Shown here piece by piece: positions 9,473 through 18,800 of a stretch of 64,000 nucleotides of DNA; position 1 is the first letter of the stretch; the number at the start of each line of letters is the position of its first letter. The DNA is from Ralstonia pickettii (GTDB lineage Bacteria > Pseudomonadota > Gammaproteobacteria > Burkholderiales > Burkholderiaceae), in the NCBI RefSeq assembly GCF_030582395.1, contig NZ_CP104381.1, positions 2,542,001 through 2,606,000 of the forward strand. The letters are read 5' to 3'. The notes below the pieces were generated by a model that searched no databases, had not been told where the DNA came from, and was given only the letters and a program-made list of their open reading frames with translations. The translations under genes were made by a program, and so were the position numbers.

Positions 9473-10558
9473 ATGCAAACCTCCGCCCGCACCGTGCCGG
9501 ACTCCACCCTCGTCGAACACGACCCGCGCTGGGCTCGCGTGCTGGCACGCGATGCCTCCGCCGACGGGCAATTCGTCTATGCGGTAAAGACCACCGGCGT
9601 GTATTGCCAGCCGAGCAGCCCGTCGCGCATTCCGCGCCCCGAGAACGTCGAATTCTTCGACACGCCCGCCGACGCGGAGGCAGCCGGTTACCGCCCGAGC
9701 CGCCGCGCCGGCCCGGATCAGACCACCGTGCGCGCGCAGCAAACCGCGCTCGTCGCACAGGCCTGCCGACGCATCGAGGCAGCCGACACGCCGCCCACGC
9801 TCGACGCGCTCGCGCAAGACGCCGGACTGAGCCCCTATCACTTCCATCGCCTGTTCAAGAGCGTCACGGGTCTGACGCCCAAGGGTTACGCCGATGCGCA
9901 TCGCGCCCGCAAGCTGCGCGCGCAACTGGGACGCGGCAGCACCGTCACCGAGGCCATCTACGACGCCGGATTCAACGCCAGCAGCCGCTTCTACGAGGCG
10001 TCGGACAACGTGCTGGGCATGACGGCCAGCCGCTACCGTGCCGGTGGCGTACAGACGACGATCCGCTTTGCCGTGGGCGAGTGCTCGCTCGGTTCCATCT
10101 TGGTCGCGCAGAGCGATCGCGGCATCTGCGCGATCCTGATGGGCAACGACCCTGACGCGCTCGTGCGCGATCTGCAGGACACCTTCCCCAAGGCCGAACT
10201 CATCGGCGGCGACGCGGGCTTTGAGGATCTGGTCGCGAAGGTGGTGGGTTTTGTCGAAGCGCCGTCCATCGGCCTGGACCTACCGCTGGACGTGCGCGGC
10301 ACCGCGTTCCAGGAGCGCGTGTGGCAGGCGCTGCGCGAAGTGCCGCCCGGCAGCACCACCAGCTACACCGAGATTGCCGCGCGCATCGGTGCGCCCCAGG
10401 CCGTCCGCGCCGTTGCGCAGGCCTGCGCGGCCAATCACATCGCAGTGGCCATTCCGTGCCACCGCGTGATCCGTCGGGACGGCAACACCTCCGGTTATCG
10501 CTGGGGCGTGGAGCGCAAGCTGGCGCTGCTGGAGCGCGAGTCGCACTCCGCCGCATGA
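9473..10558 (+). CDS. ada: Ada-type methyltransferase/regulator with altered N-terminal zinc site
   Basis: The 361-residue protein has the three Ada parts: an N-terminal Ada metal-binding domain (about 15-85), an AraC-type helix-turn-helix region (about 90-185) and a C-terminal O6-methylguanine methyltransferase domain (about 195-355) with the intact acceptor motif PCHRV (Cys329). The N-terminal domain keeps the methyl-acceptor cysteine (GVYCQP, Cys45), but the other three zinc ligands of Ada are replaced: Ser49, Ser76 and Ala79 where the family has cysteines (family pattern CxxxC and RPCxRC; here CQPSS and RPSRRA). O6-methylguanine repair should be retained. Phosphotriester repair and methylation-dependent activation are doubtful. 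The next gene is a small Ada-like zinc protein 6 bases downstream. Confidence 0.92.
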   Translation: MQTSARTVPDSTLVEHDPRWARVLARDASADGQFVYAVKTTGVYCQPSSPSRIPRPENVEFFDTPADAEAAGYRPSRRAGPDQTTVRAQQTALVAQACRRIEAADTPPTLDALAQDAGLSPYHFHRLFKSVTGLTPKGYADAHRARKLRAQLGRGSTVTEAIYDAGFNASSRFYEASDNVLGMTASRYRAGGVQTTIRFAVGECSLGSILVAQSDRGICAILMGNDPDALVRDLQDTFPKAELIGGDAGFEDLVAKVVGFVEAPSIGLDLPLDVRGTAFQERVWQALREVPPGSTTSYTEIAARIGAPQAVRAVAQACAANHIAVAIPCHRVIRRDGNTSGYRWGVERKLALLERESHSAA

Positions 10559-10564
10559 AATCGC

Positions 10565-10828
10565 GTGAGGACGTGGACGCTCATCGGCGCCTGCGGCCAG
10601 CCTTATGAGAGCGCCGTGCCCGGCACGCTAGGCGGGCATCGGCGTGCTCGCATCTATGGCCGCTTGGATTGCGCCGCCGCACGCCGGGCCATCGCGCGCG
10701 GCGGTTATGTGCGCCACCGCGTGTTCTTTCTGAACGAAGCCGATGCGCGCGACGCCGGCTATCGGCCCTGCGCCGTGTGCATGCCACAGGCGTATGCAGC
10801 ATGGAAAAAATCGGCCGGTTGCGGGTAA
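10565..10828 (+). CDS. Small stand-alone Ada metal-binding-domain-like protein
   Basis: The 87-residue protein starts at a GTG 6 bases after the ada stop. It resembles the Ada metal-binding domain alone: GHRRARIYGRLDC (Cys36) followed by AGYRPCAVC (Cys69, Cys72), the same spacing as Ada zinc ligands, with the fourth position not a cysteine. The conserved stretch PGTLGGHRRARIYGRLDC marks a family of short zinc-binding proteins related to Ada. It has no helix-turn-helix or methyltransferase domain. It is probably co-transcribed with ada. Function is not known; a role in sensing or supporting alkylation repair is only suggested by position. Confidence 0.75.
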   Translation: MRTWTLIGACGQPYESAVPGTLGGHRRARIYGRLDCAAARRAIARGGYVRHRVFFLNEADARDAGYRPCAVCMPQAYAAWKKSAGCG

Positions 10829-10866
10829 AGTCGTGGGCTGAACATCGCCGACACGCTCCGCACACC

Positions 10867-11307
10867 ATGACCAGATTCCTGCTGCTTGCCGCGCTCACCT
10901 CGCTCGCGCTGGTGGGCTGCGGCCGCTCCGACGACGCACACAAGCCTGCCGCGTCCGCCCCCGGTTCTGCACCTGCGGCCCCCGCGCCTGGCGTATCCAA
11001 CGCCGCTGATGCACCGGCCGCCAGCGCGCCCGCCGTCAGCGAAGCCGAACAGGCCAAGGCCGTCGACCTGGCCCGCGCCGCCATCGAGAAATACAAGCTG
11101 ACCACCCTGTCGCAGGAATGCCTGTCGTTCCTGGTGGACCGAGCCGATGACTCCCACAACAGCGTCGAAGTGCTGGAAAACCACACGCCGGCGTGCGGCG
11201 GCGACCCCAACACCGCCCCGCGCGTCGTCACGCTGCTCATCGACAAGAACACCGGCGCGCTGCAAAAGGACGACCCCGCCAGCGGCGAATACGTCCCGCT
11301 CAAATAG
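10867..11307 (+). CDS. Hypothetical lipoprotein
   Basis: The 146-residue protein has a lipoprotein signal peptide with lipobox LVGC (Cys18), an Ala/Pro-rich linker (about residues 25-65) and a small C-terminal domain with two cysteines (TLSQEC and TPACGG) that could form a disulfide. I do not recognise the domain. ATG at 10867 is chosen because it gives a clean signal peptide. It ends just before a bidirectional terminator shared with purM. Confidence 0.75.
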   Translation: MTRFLLLAALTSLALVGCGRSDDAHKPAASAPGSAPAAPAPGVSNAADAPAASAPAVSEAEQAKAVDLARAAIEKYKLTTLSQECLSFLVDRADDSHNSVEVLENHTPACGGDPNTAPRVVTLLIDKNTGALQKDDPASGEYVPLK

Positions 11308-11330
11308 GAGCCTGCAAGACGACGCGCACA

Positions 11331-11361
11331 AAAAAACCGCCGGTTGCATCGGCGGTTTTTT
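11331..11361. terminator. Bidirectional rho-independent terminator
   Basis: An A6-CCGCC / GGCGG-T6 hairpin with a 9-base loop has an A-tract on one side and a T-tract on the other, so it can stop transcription of the lipoprotein gene (+) and of purM (-), which converge here. Confidence 0.9.
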
Positions 11362-11379
11362 GTGGGTGCGAACCTTGCG

Positions 11380-12435
11380 TCAGACCACGATCGTCTGCGC
11401 TTCGCCGGCTTGCCGTGCGCGGATCTCGCCGATCTGGTAGACCGTCTCACCGGCGTCCTTCAGGTGCGCGATGGCGGCCGGTGCATCGGCTGCCGACACG
11501 ATCACCACCATGCCGATGCCGCAGTTGAACACGCGGTGCATTTCGTCATCGGCCACGTTGCCGGCCTTCTGCAGCCACTGGAACAGCGGCGGCAGCGTCC
11601 ACGCGTCCTTGTGCAGCACAGCGGTCAGGTTGTCTTGCAGCACGCGCGGCACGTTTTCGGTCAAACCGCCGCCGGTGATGTGCGCCATGCCCTTGACGGT
11701 CAGCTTCTCGATCAGCGACAGCAGCGGCTTCACGTAGATGCGCGTCGGCGCCATGATGGCGTCCTGCAGGCGCTGGCCGTGGAAATCTGCATTCAGGTCC
11801 GGGCGCGACACCTCGATGATCTTGCGCACCAGCGAGTAGCCGTTCGAATGCGCACCCGACGAGGCCAGGCCCAGCACCACGTCGCCCTCGGCAATGGTGG
11901 TGCCGTCGATGATCTTGCGCTTTTCGACCGCGCCGACAGCAAAGCCGGCCAAGTCGTATTCGCCATCCGGGTACATGCTCGGCATTTCAGCGGTTTCGCC
12001 GCCGATCAGCGCGCAGCCTGCCAGCTCACAGCCTTGGGCGATGCCCTTGACCACGGTGGCAGCGGTGTCGACGTCGAGCTTGCCGCAGGCGAAGTAATCC
12101 AGGAAGAAGAGCGGCTCGGCGCCCTGCACCAGGATGTCGTTCACGCTCATGGCGACCAGATCCTGGCCAACCGTGTCGTGGCGGTTCAGCGCAAAGGCCA
12201 GCTTGAGCTTGGTGCCCACGCCGTCGGTTCCGGACACCAGCACCGGTTCCTGATACTTCTTGGACAGCTCGAACAGCGCGCCGAAGCCGCCGATGCCGCC
12301 CAGCACGCCTTCGCGCATGGTGCGCTTGGCAAACGGCTTGATGCGGTCGACAAGGGCGTCACCCGCCTCGATGTCGACGCCCGCGTCGCGGTAAGACAGG
12401 CCGGTCGATGCGGATGGGGTTTCGGAAGCGCTCAT
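11380..12435 (-). CDS. purM: Phosphoribosylformylglycinamidine cyclo-ligase (AIR synthetase)
   Basis: The 351-residue purine biosynthesis enzyme converts formylglycinamidine ribonucleotide to aminoimidazole ribonucleotide using ATP. Recognisable blocks are [14 protein letters not shown] near the N-terminus, [23 protein letters not shown], the glycine-rich [11 protein letters not shown] and [16 protein letters not shown]. The start at 12435 (MSASETPS) is chosen over an opening 57 bases further upstream because the known family begins near the SYRDAGVDI block. It is divergent from the permease gene. Confidence 0.95.
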   Translation of the reverse strand: MSASETPSASTGLSYRDAGVDIEAGDALVDRIKPFAKRTMREGVLGGIGGFGALFELSKKYQEPVLVSGTDGVGTKLKLAFALNRHDTVGQDLVAMSVNDILVQGAEPLFFLDYFACGKLDVDTAATVVKGIAQGCELAGCALIGGETAEMPSMYPDGEYDLAGFAVGAVEKRKIIDGTTIAEGDVVLGLASSGAHSNGYSLVRKIIEVSRPDLNADFHGQRLQDAIMAPTRIYVKPLLSLIEKLTVKGMAHITGGGLTENVPRVLQDNLTAVLHKDAWTLPPLFQWLQKAGNVADDEMHRVFNCGIGMVVIVSAADAPAAIAHLKDAGETVYQIGEIRARQAGEAQTIVV

Positions 12436-12514
12436 ACAGTCGTCTGAATTGAAAAAACCGGGAAGGAAAGCGAGACGGCGGCGGGAAGTCACAAAAATCG
12501 GACCCGCCGGTCCA

Positions 12515-12532
12515 GTAAAATCGCGATTTTAC
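12515..12532. promoter_or_regulatory. Perfect 18-bp palindrome in the purM/permease divergent region
   Basis: GTAAAATCGCGATTTTAC is its own reverse complement and lies between two divergent genes. Read on either strand it contains TAAAAT, a plausible -10 box, so it may hold back-to-back -10 elements for the two promoters or be an operator. -35 boxes are not convincing on either side. Confidence 0.4.
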
Positions 12533-12597
12533 CGGATGCGGCCGTCCCGATGGCCGCTTTTCCGACTCCTCCACCCCGCCTTCGGACCCGTCGCCCC

Positions 12598-13668
12598 ATG
12601 AACGCCCCCGTGCTGTCGCAGGAAACCAAGCGCACGCTCGCCTGGATCGCCGTGGCGCTTGTCTTCCTGGCCCTGCTCAAGGCGCTGGCGCCGACGCTGA
12701 CGCCCTTTGTCTTCGCGTTCATCCTGTCGTACATCCTGCACCCGGGCGTGGAATGGCTGCAGCGCCATCGCGTACCGCGCGTGCTGGGCGTGTTTCTGAT
12801 GATCCTGGTGCTGACGGTGGTGGGCGTGGCGCTGATGCTGTTGATCCTGGCGGTCCTGCAGCGGGAAATTCCGGCCATCCGCGAGCAACTGCCCGGAATG
12901 CTTGCCAAGCTCAACGCGTTTCTATCGCCCAAGCTGGACGAGTTGGGCCTGCATGTCAGCTTTGACTTTCCGGGCCTGCGCGCGCTGCTCACGGAACAGC
13001 TCGCCGCCAGCCCGGACGACGTGGTGGCCAGGGTGCTGACTTATCTGCGCGTGTCGGGCTCGGCGGCCGTCCAGGTGCTGGGCCTCTTCTTCCTCGTGCC
13101 GATCGTGATGTTCTACCTGCTGATGGACTGGAACATGCTTATGCGCCGCGTCGAAACGGCCGTGCCGCGCCGCTGGCTGCCAAAAGCGCGCGAATTGGCC
13201 GCCGAAACCGATGGCCTGCTTTCCCAATACCTGCGCGGGCAGATCATCGTGATGCTGGTGCTGGCGGTGTACTACTCGGCGGGGCTGACCCTCGCCGGCT
13301 TTGACGTGGCGCTGCCGGTGGGCATCTTTACGGGCCTTGCCGTGTTCATTCCGTACATCGGCTTTGGCGTGGGGCTTACACTGGCCATCCTTGCCGCACT
13401 GTTGCAGTTCGGCAACCTCTACGGCTTGCTGGCGGTGGCCGTGGTGTACGGCATCGGCCAATTTCTGGAAGGCTTCTACCTGACGCCCCGCCTGGTGGGC
13501 GAACGCATCGGCCTGCATCCGCTGGCGGTCATCCTTGCCTTGCTGGCTTTTGGCCAATTGTTCGGTTTTTTCGGTATCCTCCTCGCCCTACCGATGAGCG
13601 CTGTGCTGCTGGTCGGTTTGCGGCAGGTCCGACAGCTTTATCTGGGCAGCCGGCTCTACCAGGACTGA
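12598..13668 (+). CDS. AI-2E family transporter (PerM/YhhT-like permease)
   Basis: The 356-residue inner-membrane protein belongs to the AI-2 exporter/UPF0118 superfamily: two or three N-terminal helices, a soluble periplasmic stretch (about residues 105-160), then about five more helices with the conserved region VGIFTGLAVFIPYIGFGVG and GQFLEGFYLTPRLVGERIGL. The family includes TqsA, PerM and sodium/proton antiporters, so the substrate cannot be named. ATG at 12598 is preferred to one 48 bases upstream. It precedes hda, as the permease gene does in several proteobacteria. Confidence 0.88.
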   Translation: MNAPVLSQETKRTLAWIAVALVFLALLKALAPTLTPFVFAFILSYILHPGVEWLQRHRVPRVLGVFLMILVLTVVGVALMLLILAVLQREIPAIREQLPGMLAKLNAFLSPKLDELGLHVSFDFPGLRALLTEQLAASPDDVVARVLTYLRVSGSAAVQVLGLFFLVPIVMFYLLMDWNMLMRRVETAVPRRWLPKARELAAETDGLLSQYLRGQIIVMLVLAVYYSAGLTLAGFDVALPVGIFTGLAVFIPYIGFGVGLTLAILAALLQFGNLYGLLAVAVVYGIGQFLEGFYLTPRLVGERIGLHPLAVILALLAFGQLFGFFGILLALPMSAVLLVGLRQVRQLYLGSRLYQD

Positions 13669-13726
13669 AAGCCACCCATGGCAACTGAAGGCAACTGAAA
13701 AGTACGGCGACTCCACTCCACGTTTC

Positions 13727-14428
13727 ATGGCCACACCCGAACAGCTCCCGCTCGAACTCGGTGCGACACCCGCCCCGACCTTCGACAACTTCGTCGCCAC
13801 CGGCAACGAAGAGGCGGTGCTGCGCCTGCGCGCCCTGATTCCGCAGGTGGTGGACGGCACCGCCACAGACCGCCTGGTCTACCTGTGGGGCGAGGAAGGC
13901 AGCGGCCGCAGCCACCTGCTGCAAGCCATCTGCGCCCAGACCGAGGCTGGCGGCTACGAAGTCCGCACGCTGGAACCCGACGCCCCGCCCGAAGCCTTCG
14001 AATTCGACCCCACCATTACCGTCTGGACCATTGATGACGCCGAGCGGCTTGACGAATGGGCGCAGATCGCCGTGTTCAACCTCGTCAATGAAGTGCGCGC
14101 GCACCCGCATGCCGCCATCGCCATCTCCGGGGCTGCCGCGCCAATGGCGATGCCGCTGCGTGAAGACCTGCGCACCCGCTTGGGTTGGGGCTTGGTTTAC
14201 TGGCTGCGCCCCCTGTCCGACGCCGACAAGGTGGAAGCGCTGCGTCAGGCCGCTCGCGAACGCGGCATGCAGCTTTCGGCCGATGTGCCGCAGTGGCTCG
14301 TGACGCACTCCTACCGCGACATGCCGAGCCTGATGGCCCTGCTGGACGCCCTCGACACCTATTCGCTCGCCCGCAAGCGCGCCGTCACCCTGCCGCTCGT
14401 GCGCGACATGCTCGCGTTGATGAAGTGA
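13727..14428 (+). CDS. hda: DnaA regulatory inactivator Hda
   Basis: The 233-residue protein has a DnaA-like AAA+ domain without the DnaA DNA-binding domain. It carries a PEQLPLELG clamp-binding-like motif at residues 4-10 (QLPLEL), a P-loop variant WGEEGSGRSHLLQA, a Walker B variant TVWTIDDAERLD and sensor residues. Hda, loaded on the beta clamp, stimulates DnaA-ATP hydrolysis after replication starts. The glycine-rich P-loop matches Hda from beta-proteobacteria. Confidence 0.9.
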   Translation: MATPEQLPLELGATPAPTFDNFVATGNEEAVLRLRALIPQVVDGTATDRLVYLWGEEGSGRSHLLQAICAQTEAGGYEVRTLEPDAPPEAFEFDPTITVWTIDDAERLDEWAQIAVFNLVNEVRAHPHAAIAISGAAAPMAMPLREDLRTRLGWGLVYWLRPLSDADKVEALRQAARERGMQLSADVPQWLVTHSYRDMPSLMALLDALDTYSLARKRAVTLPLVRDMLALMK

Positions 14429-14465
14429 TCGGGGCTCTGGCGCGGCCGGTTATGTAACGTTCGGG

Positions 14466-14471
14466 TAAAAT
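14466..14471 (+). promoter_or_regulatory. Likely -10 box of the HAD phosphatase gene, 8 bases before its start codon
   Basis: TAAAAT in the context GGGTAAAATCGCG resembles -10 regions seen elsewhere in this window. Transcription would begin at about 14477-14479, so the message would have almost no 5' leader. No good -35 hexamer is visible at the usual spacing. Confidence 0.4.
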
Positions 14472-14479
14472 CGCGCCCC

Positions 14480-15154
14480 ATGAATCTGGCCCTCTTCGAC
14501 CTCGATCACACCCTCATCCCCACCGACAGCGACCACGAGTGGGGACGCTTCCTCATCCGCCGCGGCGTGGTGGATGCGTCCGAATACCAGCGGAAGAACG
14601 ATCAGTTCTATGCCGATTACAAGGCCGGCACGCTGGATATTCATGCGTTTCTGCGCTTTGCCCTGGCACCGCTGGCCGCCCACCCGCGCGACACGCTCGC
14701 CCAGTGGCACGCCGAGTTCATGCACGACGTGATCCGTCCGAAGATCACGCCACAGGCGCAAGCGCTGGTCTACAAGCATCTGGACGCCGGCGACCTGTGC
14801 TGCGTGGTCACCGCCACCAACAGCTTCGTCACCCGCCCGATTGCACAGGCGTTCGGCATCGACCACCTGATCGCCACCGAGCCGGCCACCGCCGACGGCA
14901 AGCCGGACAGCGCCTTCACCGGCGATGTGGCGGGCACGCCCAGCTTCCGCGAAGGCAAGGTCGCGCGCGTGCACGAGTGGCTGGCCAACATGGGCCGGGG
15001 CTGGAGCGATTTCGAGCGCAGTACCTTCTACAGCGATTCGGCCAACGACGTGCCGCTGCTGGAAGAAGTGACCGACCCCGTCGCCACCAACCCGGACGAC
15101 ACGCTGCGCAACCTCGCAGCCGCGCGCAACTGGCGCATCATGGATCTCTTCTAA
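14480..15154 (+). CDS. HAD-superfamily subfamily IB phosphatase (SerB-like)
   Basis: The 224-residue protein has HAD motif I FDLDHTLIPTDS (residues about 5-16), motif II VTATNSF, a lysine in REGKVARV and motif III FYSDSANDVPLLE, the arrangement of HAD-IB hydrolases. The substrate is unknown; relatives act on phosphoserine, histidinol phosphate or other small phosphates. It lies between hda and pcnB as in many beta-proteobacteria. Confidence 0.87.
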   Translation: MNLALFDLDHTLIPTDSDHEWGRFLIRRGVVDASEYQRKNDQFYADYKAGTLDIHAFLRFALAPLAAHPRDTLAQWHAEFMHDVIRPKITPQAQALVYKHLDAGDLCCVVTATNSFVTRPIAQAFGIDHLIATEPATADGKPDSAFTGDVAGTPSFREGKVARVHEWLANMGRGWSDFERSTFYSDSANDVPLLEEVTDPVATNPDDTLRNLAAARNWRIMDLF

Positions 15155-15166
15155 GCAGGGCGTGGC

Positions 15167-16729
15167 GTGATCAAGAAACTCATCAATCGCCTGCTGGGCA
15201 AAACCTCCGCAGAGCCTCAGGCACCCGCTGAACCGGGGGCGCCCGCCGCCAGGAAGGCCCGCTCGCCCAAGGCACCGAGAACGGCCAAGGCGCGCACCAA
15301 GTCTGCCGGAGGCGTGCCGCGCCAGGCGCGCGTATGGAGCGTGGACGAGCACGGTATCGACCCGAAGCTGCTCTCGCGCAACGCGGTCAAGGTCACATCC
15401 ACGCTGCAGGAAGCCGGCTATAGCGCCTTCATCGTTGGCGGCGCCGTGCGCGACTTGCTGCTCGGCATCAAGCCGAAAGACTTCGATGTAGCGACCAACG
15501 CCACGCCCGATCAGGTTCAGGCGCTGTTCCGCCGCTCGCGCATCATCGGACGCCGCTTCCAGATCGTGCACGTCACGTTCTACGGCGGACGCGATCAGGA
15601 AATCATCGAAGTCTCGACCTTCCGCGCGCTCGTCGACGCGGTGGACGCCGAGCAGGTGCCCGCGGGCAAGCGCGTCAAGCGCACCGAGTTGGACCACCAC
15701 ACGCATGCCGTCGACGCCAGCGGCCGCGTGTTGCGCGACAACGTCTGGGGCACCCAGGCCGAAGACGCCACCCGCCGCGACTTTACCGTCAACGCGATGT
15801 ACTACAACCCCGCCGACGAAACCGTGCATGACTACCATCACGGCATGGAAGATATGCGCGCGCGTACGCTGCGCATGATCGGCGATCCGCTCACCCGCTA
15901 CCGCGAAGACCCGGTCCGTATGCTGCGCGTGGTGCGCTTCGCGGCCAAGACCGGTTTCGACATCGATCCCGACACGCGCGCGCCGATCGCGGAGCTGGGC
16001 CCGCTGATCCACAACGTGCCGGCCGCACGCCTGTTCGACGAGATGCTGAAGCTGCTGATGTCGGGCCACGCCTGGGCATCGCTGCAGGAACTGCGCAAGG
16101 CGGGCCTGCACCGCGGCCTGCTGCCGCTGCTGGACGTCGCACTGGAGCAGCCGATGGGCCAGCGCTTCGTGCAGCTTGCCCTCGACAACACCGACGATCG
16201 CGTCAAGGCCGGCAAGCCGGTCTCGCCGGGCTTCCTGTTTGCCTCGCTGCTGTGGCATCACGTGGTCGAGCACTGGAACCGCCGCCGCGCCGCCGGCGAG
16301 CCGCTGATCCCCGCGCTGCACACCGCCATGGACGAAGTGCTCGACCGCCAGACCGAGCAACTCGCCATCCAGCGCCGCTTTACCTCCGACATGAAGGAAA
16401 TCTGGAGCATGCAGCCGCGCTTTGAGAAGCGCTCGGGCCGCATGCCGTATCGCTTGCTCGAATCGCCGCGCTTCCGCGCCGGTTACGACTTCCTCGTGTT
16501 GCGTTGTGCGTCGGGCGAATTGCCGCAAGAACTGGCCGACTGGTGGACCGATTTCCAGAGCGGCGACGGCGAAGCCCGCGAAGCCCTCATGGCCCAAGCC
16601 AAGCACGCACCGAGCCCCTCTGCAAATACCGGTTCGGCCAGCCCGGGCAAGCGGCGTCGCCGCCGACGTGGTCCGGCAAAATCGGATACAGTCGTTGACG
16701 TCAATCCGGGAAGTTCGGAGGAAACGTGA
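15167..16729 (+). CDS. pcnB: Poly(A) polymerase I
   Basis: The 520-residue class II nucleotidyltransferase adds 3' poly(A) tails that promote RNA decay. It has a basic N-terminal extension (about residues 15-60), the nucleotidyltransferase motif GGAVRDLLLGIKPKDFDVATNA (about 87-108), the RRDFTVNAMYYNP block and the RNA-binding region, and a lysine/arginine-rich tail (KRRRRRRG). Length and the basic C-terminus favour PcnB over tRNA nucleotidyltransferase. Start is GTG at 15167. It overlaps folK by 4 bases. Confidence 0.93.
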   Translation: MIKKLINRLLGKTSAEPQAPAEPGAPAARKARSPKAPRTAKARTKSAGGVPRQARVWSVDEHGIDPKLLSRNAVKVTSTLQEAGYSAFIVGGAVRDLLLGIKPKDFDVATNATPDQVQALFRRSRIIGRRFQIVHVTFYGGRDQEIIEVSTFRALVDAVDAEQVPAGKRVKRTELDHHTHAVDASGRVLRDNVWGTQAEDATRRDFTVNAMYYNPADETVHDYHHGMEDMRARTLRMIGDPLTRYREDPVRMLRVVRFAAKTGFDIDPDTRAPIAELGPLIHNVPAARLFDEMLKLLMSGHAWASLQELRKAGLHRGLLPLLDVALEQPMGQRFVQLALDNTDDRVKAGKPVSPGFLFASLLWHHVVEHWNRRRAAGEPLIPALHTAMDEVLDRQTEQLAIQRRFTSDMKEIWSMQPRFEKRSGRMPYRLLESPRFRAGYDFLVLRCASGELPQELADWWTDFQSGDGEAREALMAQAKHAPSPSANTGSASPGKRRRRRRGPAKSDTVVDVNPGSSEET

Positions 16730-17241
16730 AGACAGTGGCGTACATCGGCATCGGCGCCAACCTGGGCGACGCACGCCAGGCAGTGAAAGACGCCGTGGTC
16801 TGCCTCGCGCAGCAGGTCGGCATCACCGTCACCGGCAAATCGAGCCTGTATCGCAGCGCGCCCGTCGAATCCAGCGGCGACGATTACATCAACGCCGTGG
16901 TGCGCATCGATACGCATTTCACTGCCGACCAGCTGCTTCGCATCTGTCACCACATCGAGGACCAGTTCGGCCGCGAGCGCCCGTTCCACAACGCGCCGCG
17001 CACGCTCGACCTGGACTTGCTGCTCTACGGCGACCACGTCCTCACCTCACCGGAGCTCACGGTGCCCCACCCGCGCGTGGGCCAACGCGCCTTTACCCTG
17101 CTGCCCCTGCATGAACTGGCGCCCGATCTCGTGATTCCGGGCATTGGTGCCGTGGCGGCACTGCTGCCCGGCGTGGCCGACCAGCGGATCGAAAAGACCA
17201 TGATGTGCCAGTGCATGCGCGCCAAGCAGCCTGCCGCCTGA
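16726..17241 (+). CDS. folK: 2-amino-4-hydroxy-6-hydroxymethyldihydropteridine pyrophosphokinase (HPPK)
   Basis: The 171-residue folate-pathway kinase transfers pyrophosphate from ATP to the pterin. The family signatures IGIGANLGDARQAV, SSLYRSAPVESSGDDYINAVV and RTLDLDLLLYGD...PHPRVGQRAFTLLPL are all present. GTG start overlaps the pcnB stop, and the deoxynucleoside kinase gene follows. Confidence 0.95.
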   Translation: MKTVAYIGIGANLGDARQAVKDAVVCLAQQVGITVTGKSSLYRSAPVESSGDDYINAVVRIDTHFTADQLLRICHHIEDQFGRERPFHNAPRTLDLDLLLYGDHVLTSPELTVPHPRVGQRAFTLLPLHELAPDLVIPGIGAVAALLPGVADQRIEKTMMCQCMRAKQPAA

Positions 17242-17269
17242 TCACAGGCACCACACAAATCACCCGCTG

Positions 17270-17914
17270 ATGGCACTGGATCACCTGCGCCGCATCGTTG
17301 TCGAAGGGCCCATTGGCGTGGGCAAGACGGCGCTGGCCCAGCGTCTGGCCGATCATCTGCGCGCGTCGACGCTGTTCGAAACGCCTGCCGAAAACGCCTT
17401 CATCGCCCGCTTCTACGAAGACCCCGCGCGCTATGCGCTGCCGGTGCAGCTGCGCTTCCTGCTGCAGCGTGCCGAGCGCCTGAAGGCATGGCACAAGGCG
17501 ACGCTTGCCGGAGAGCGCATCGTCGCTGACAGCTTCCTGCCGCGCGACCGCCTGTTCGCCCAGCTCACGCTGCCCGCCGATGAACTCGCGCTGTACGACG
17601 CAATGGCCAATGCGCTGGCCCTGCCGCAACAGCGCATCGATCTCGTCGTCTGTCTGCAGGCGCGCGCAGAGGACCTTCTGCCACGCGTCACCCGTCGGGC
17701 CGTTCCTTACGAAACCGGCATCGATGCGGAGTATCTCGAACGCATCTGCGCCGCGTACGGCGAGCTGTTTCTGTATTACTATGCCGCACCGACGATGATC
17801 GTCGACACCGCTGCCTTCGACCCCGCAGGCAACGACGACGATTTCCGCACCTTGCTCGCCCGCATCGACGCGATGCGCGGGCCCAAGGAATTCATCAAGC
17901 TGGCAACGCGCTAG
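17270..17914 (+). CDS. Deoxynucleoside kinase family protein (deoxyadenosine/deoxyguanosine kinase type)
   Basis: The 214-residue protein has the P-loop EGPIGVGKT (residues 12-20), the [13 protein letters not shown] block of dNK enzymes and an arginine-rich LID-like region ([14 protein letters not shown]). The family phosphorylates deoxynucleosides for salvage. In Burkholderiaceae this gene is commonly found between folK and panB. Substrate preference cannot be read from the sequence. Confidence 0.87.
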   Translation: MALDHLRRIVVEGPIGVGKTALAQRLADHLRASTLFETPAENAFIARFYEDPARYALPVQLRFLLQRAERLKAWHKATLAGERIVADSFLPRDRLFAQLTLPADELALYDAMANALALPQQRIDLVVCLQARAEDLLPRVTRRAVPYETGIDAEYLERICAAYGELFLYYYAAPTMIVDTAAFDPAGNDDDFRTLLARIDAMRGPKEFIKLATR

Positions 17915-17970
17915 TCGACGCACCACATGGTCTGCGTGGGCGCTCGCGATGCCCCAATGAGTCTCAGTCC

Positions 17971-18789
17971 ATGAGCTATCTCCAGGAATCGAACCGCAAG
18001 GCCGTCACGGTGACTTCGCTGCAGGCCATGCGCGCCGCCGGCGAGCGCATCGCCATGTTGACGGCTTATGACTCCAGCTTCGCCGCCCTGATGGATCGCA
18101 ACGGCACCGACGTGCTGCTCGTCGGCGATTCGCTCGGCAACGTCATGCAGGGCCAGAAGACCACGCTGCCCGTTACGCTCGATCACATCGTCTATCACAC
18201 CGAATGCGTATCCCGCGGCATCGACAAGGCGTTACTCGTGTCGGACCTGCCGTTTGGCACGTATGGCACGCCCGAACAGGCTTTCCACAGCGCCGTACGC
18301 GTGATGCAGGCCGGTGCGCAGATGGTCAAGCTCGAAGGCGGCGTGTGGCTCGCGCCGACCATCAAGTTCCTGGTTGAACGCAGCATCCCCGTGTGCGCGC
18401 ACATCGGCCTGACGCCGCAATCGGTGCATGCATTTGGCGGCTTCAAAGTGCAGGGCCGCGGCGACGAGGCGGCCGCACAACTGAAGGCCGACGCGCTGGC
18501 CGTGCAGGACGCCGGCGCGCAACTCGTCGTCATGGAAGCCATTCCGGCGGGGCTGGCCGGTGAAGTCACGCGTCTGCTTGCCATCCCGACTATCGGCATC
18601 GGCGCCGGGTTGGAGTGCTCCGGCCAGGTGCTCGTCATGCACGATATGCTGGGCGTGTTCCCGGGTCATCGCCCCAAATTCGTACGCAACTTCATGGACG
18701 GGCAGACCACCATCGATGGCGCCGTCGCCGCCTATGTGGCTGCCGTCAAGGACGGTACGTTCCCCGGCCCGGAACACACCTTCGCCTGA
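17971..18789 (+). CDS. panB: 3-methyl-2-oxobutanoate hydroxymethyltransferase
   Basis: The 272-residue enzyme makes ketopantoate, the first step to pantothenate and CoA, using methylene-tetrahydrofolate. The family hallmarks [52 protein letters not shown] and [21 protein letters not shown] are clear. Its folate cofactor fits the neighbouring folK gene. Confidence 0.96.
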   Translation: MSYLQESNRKAVTVTSLQAMRAAGERIAMLTAYDSSFAALMDRNGTDVLLVGDSLGNVMQGQKTTLPVTLDHIVYHTECVSRGIDKALLVSDLPFGTYGTPEQAFHSAVRVMQAGAQMVKLEGGVWLAPTIKFLVERSIPVCAHIGLTPQSVHAFGGFKVQGRGDEAAAQLKADALAVQDAGAQLVVMEAIPAGLAGEVTRLLAIPTIGIGAGLECSGQVLVMHDMLGVFPGHRPKFVRNFMDGQTTIDGAVAAYVAAVKDGTFPGPEHTFA

Positions 18790-18800
18790 GCGGCATCCGC

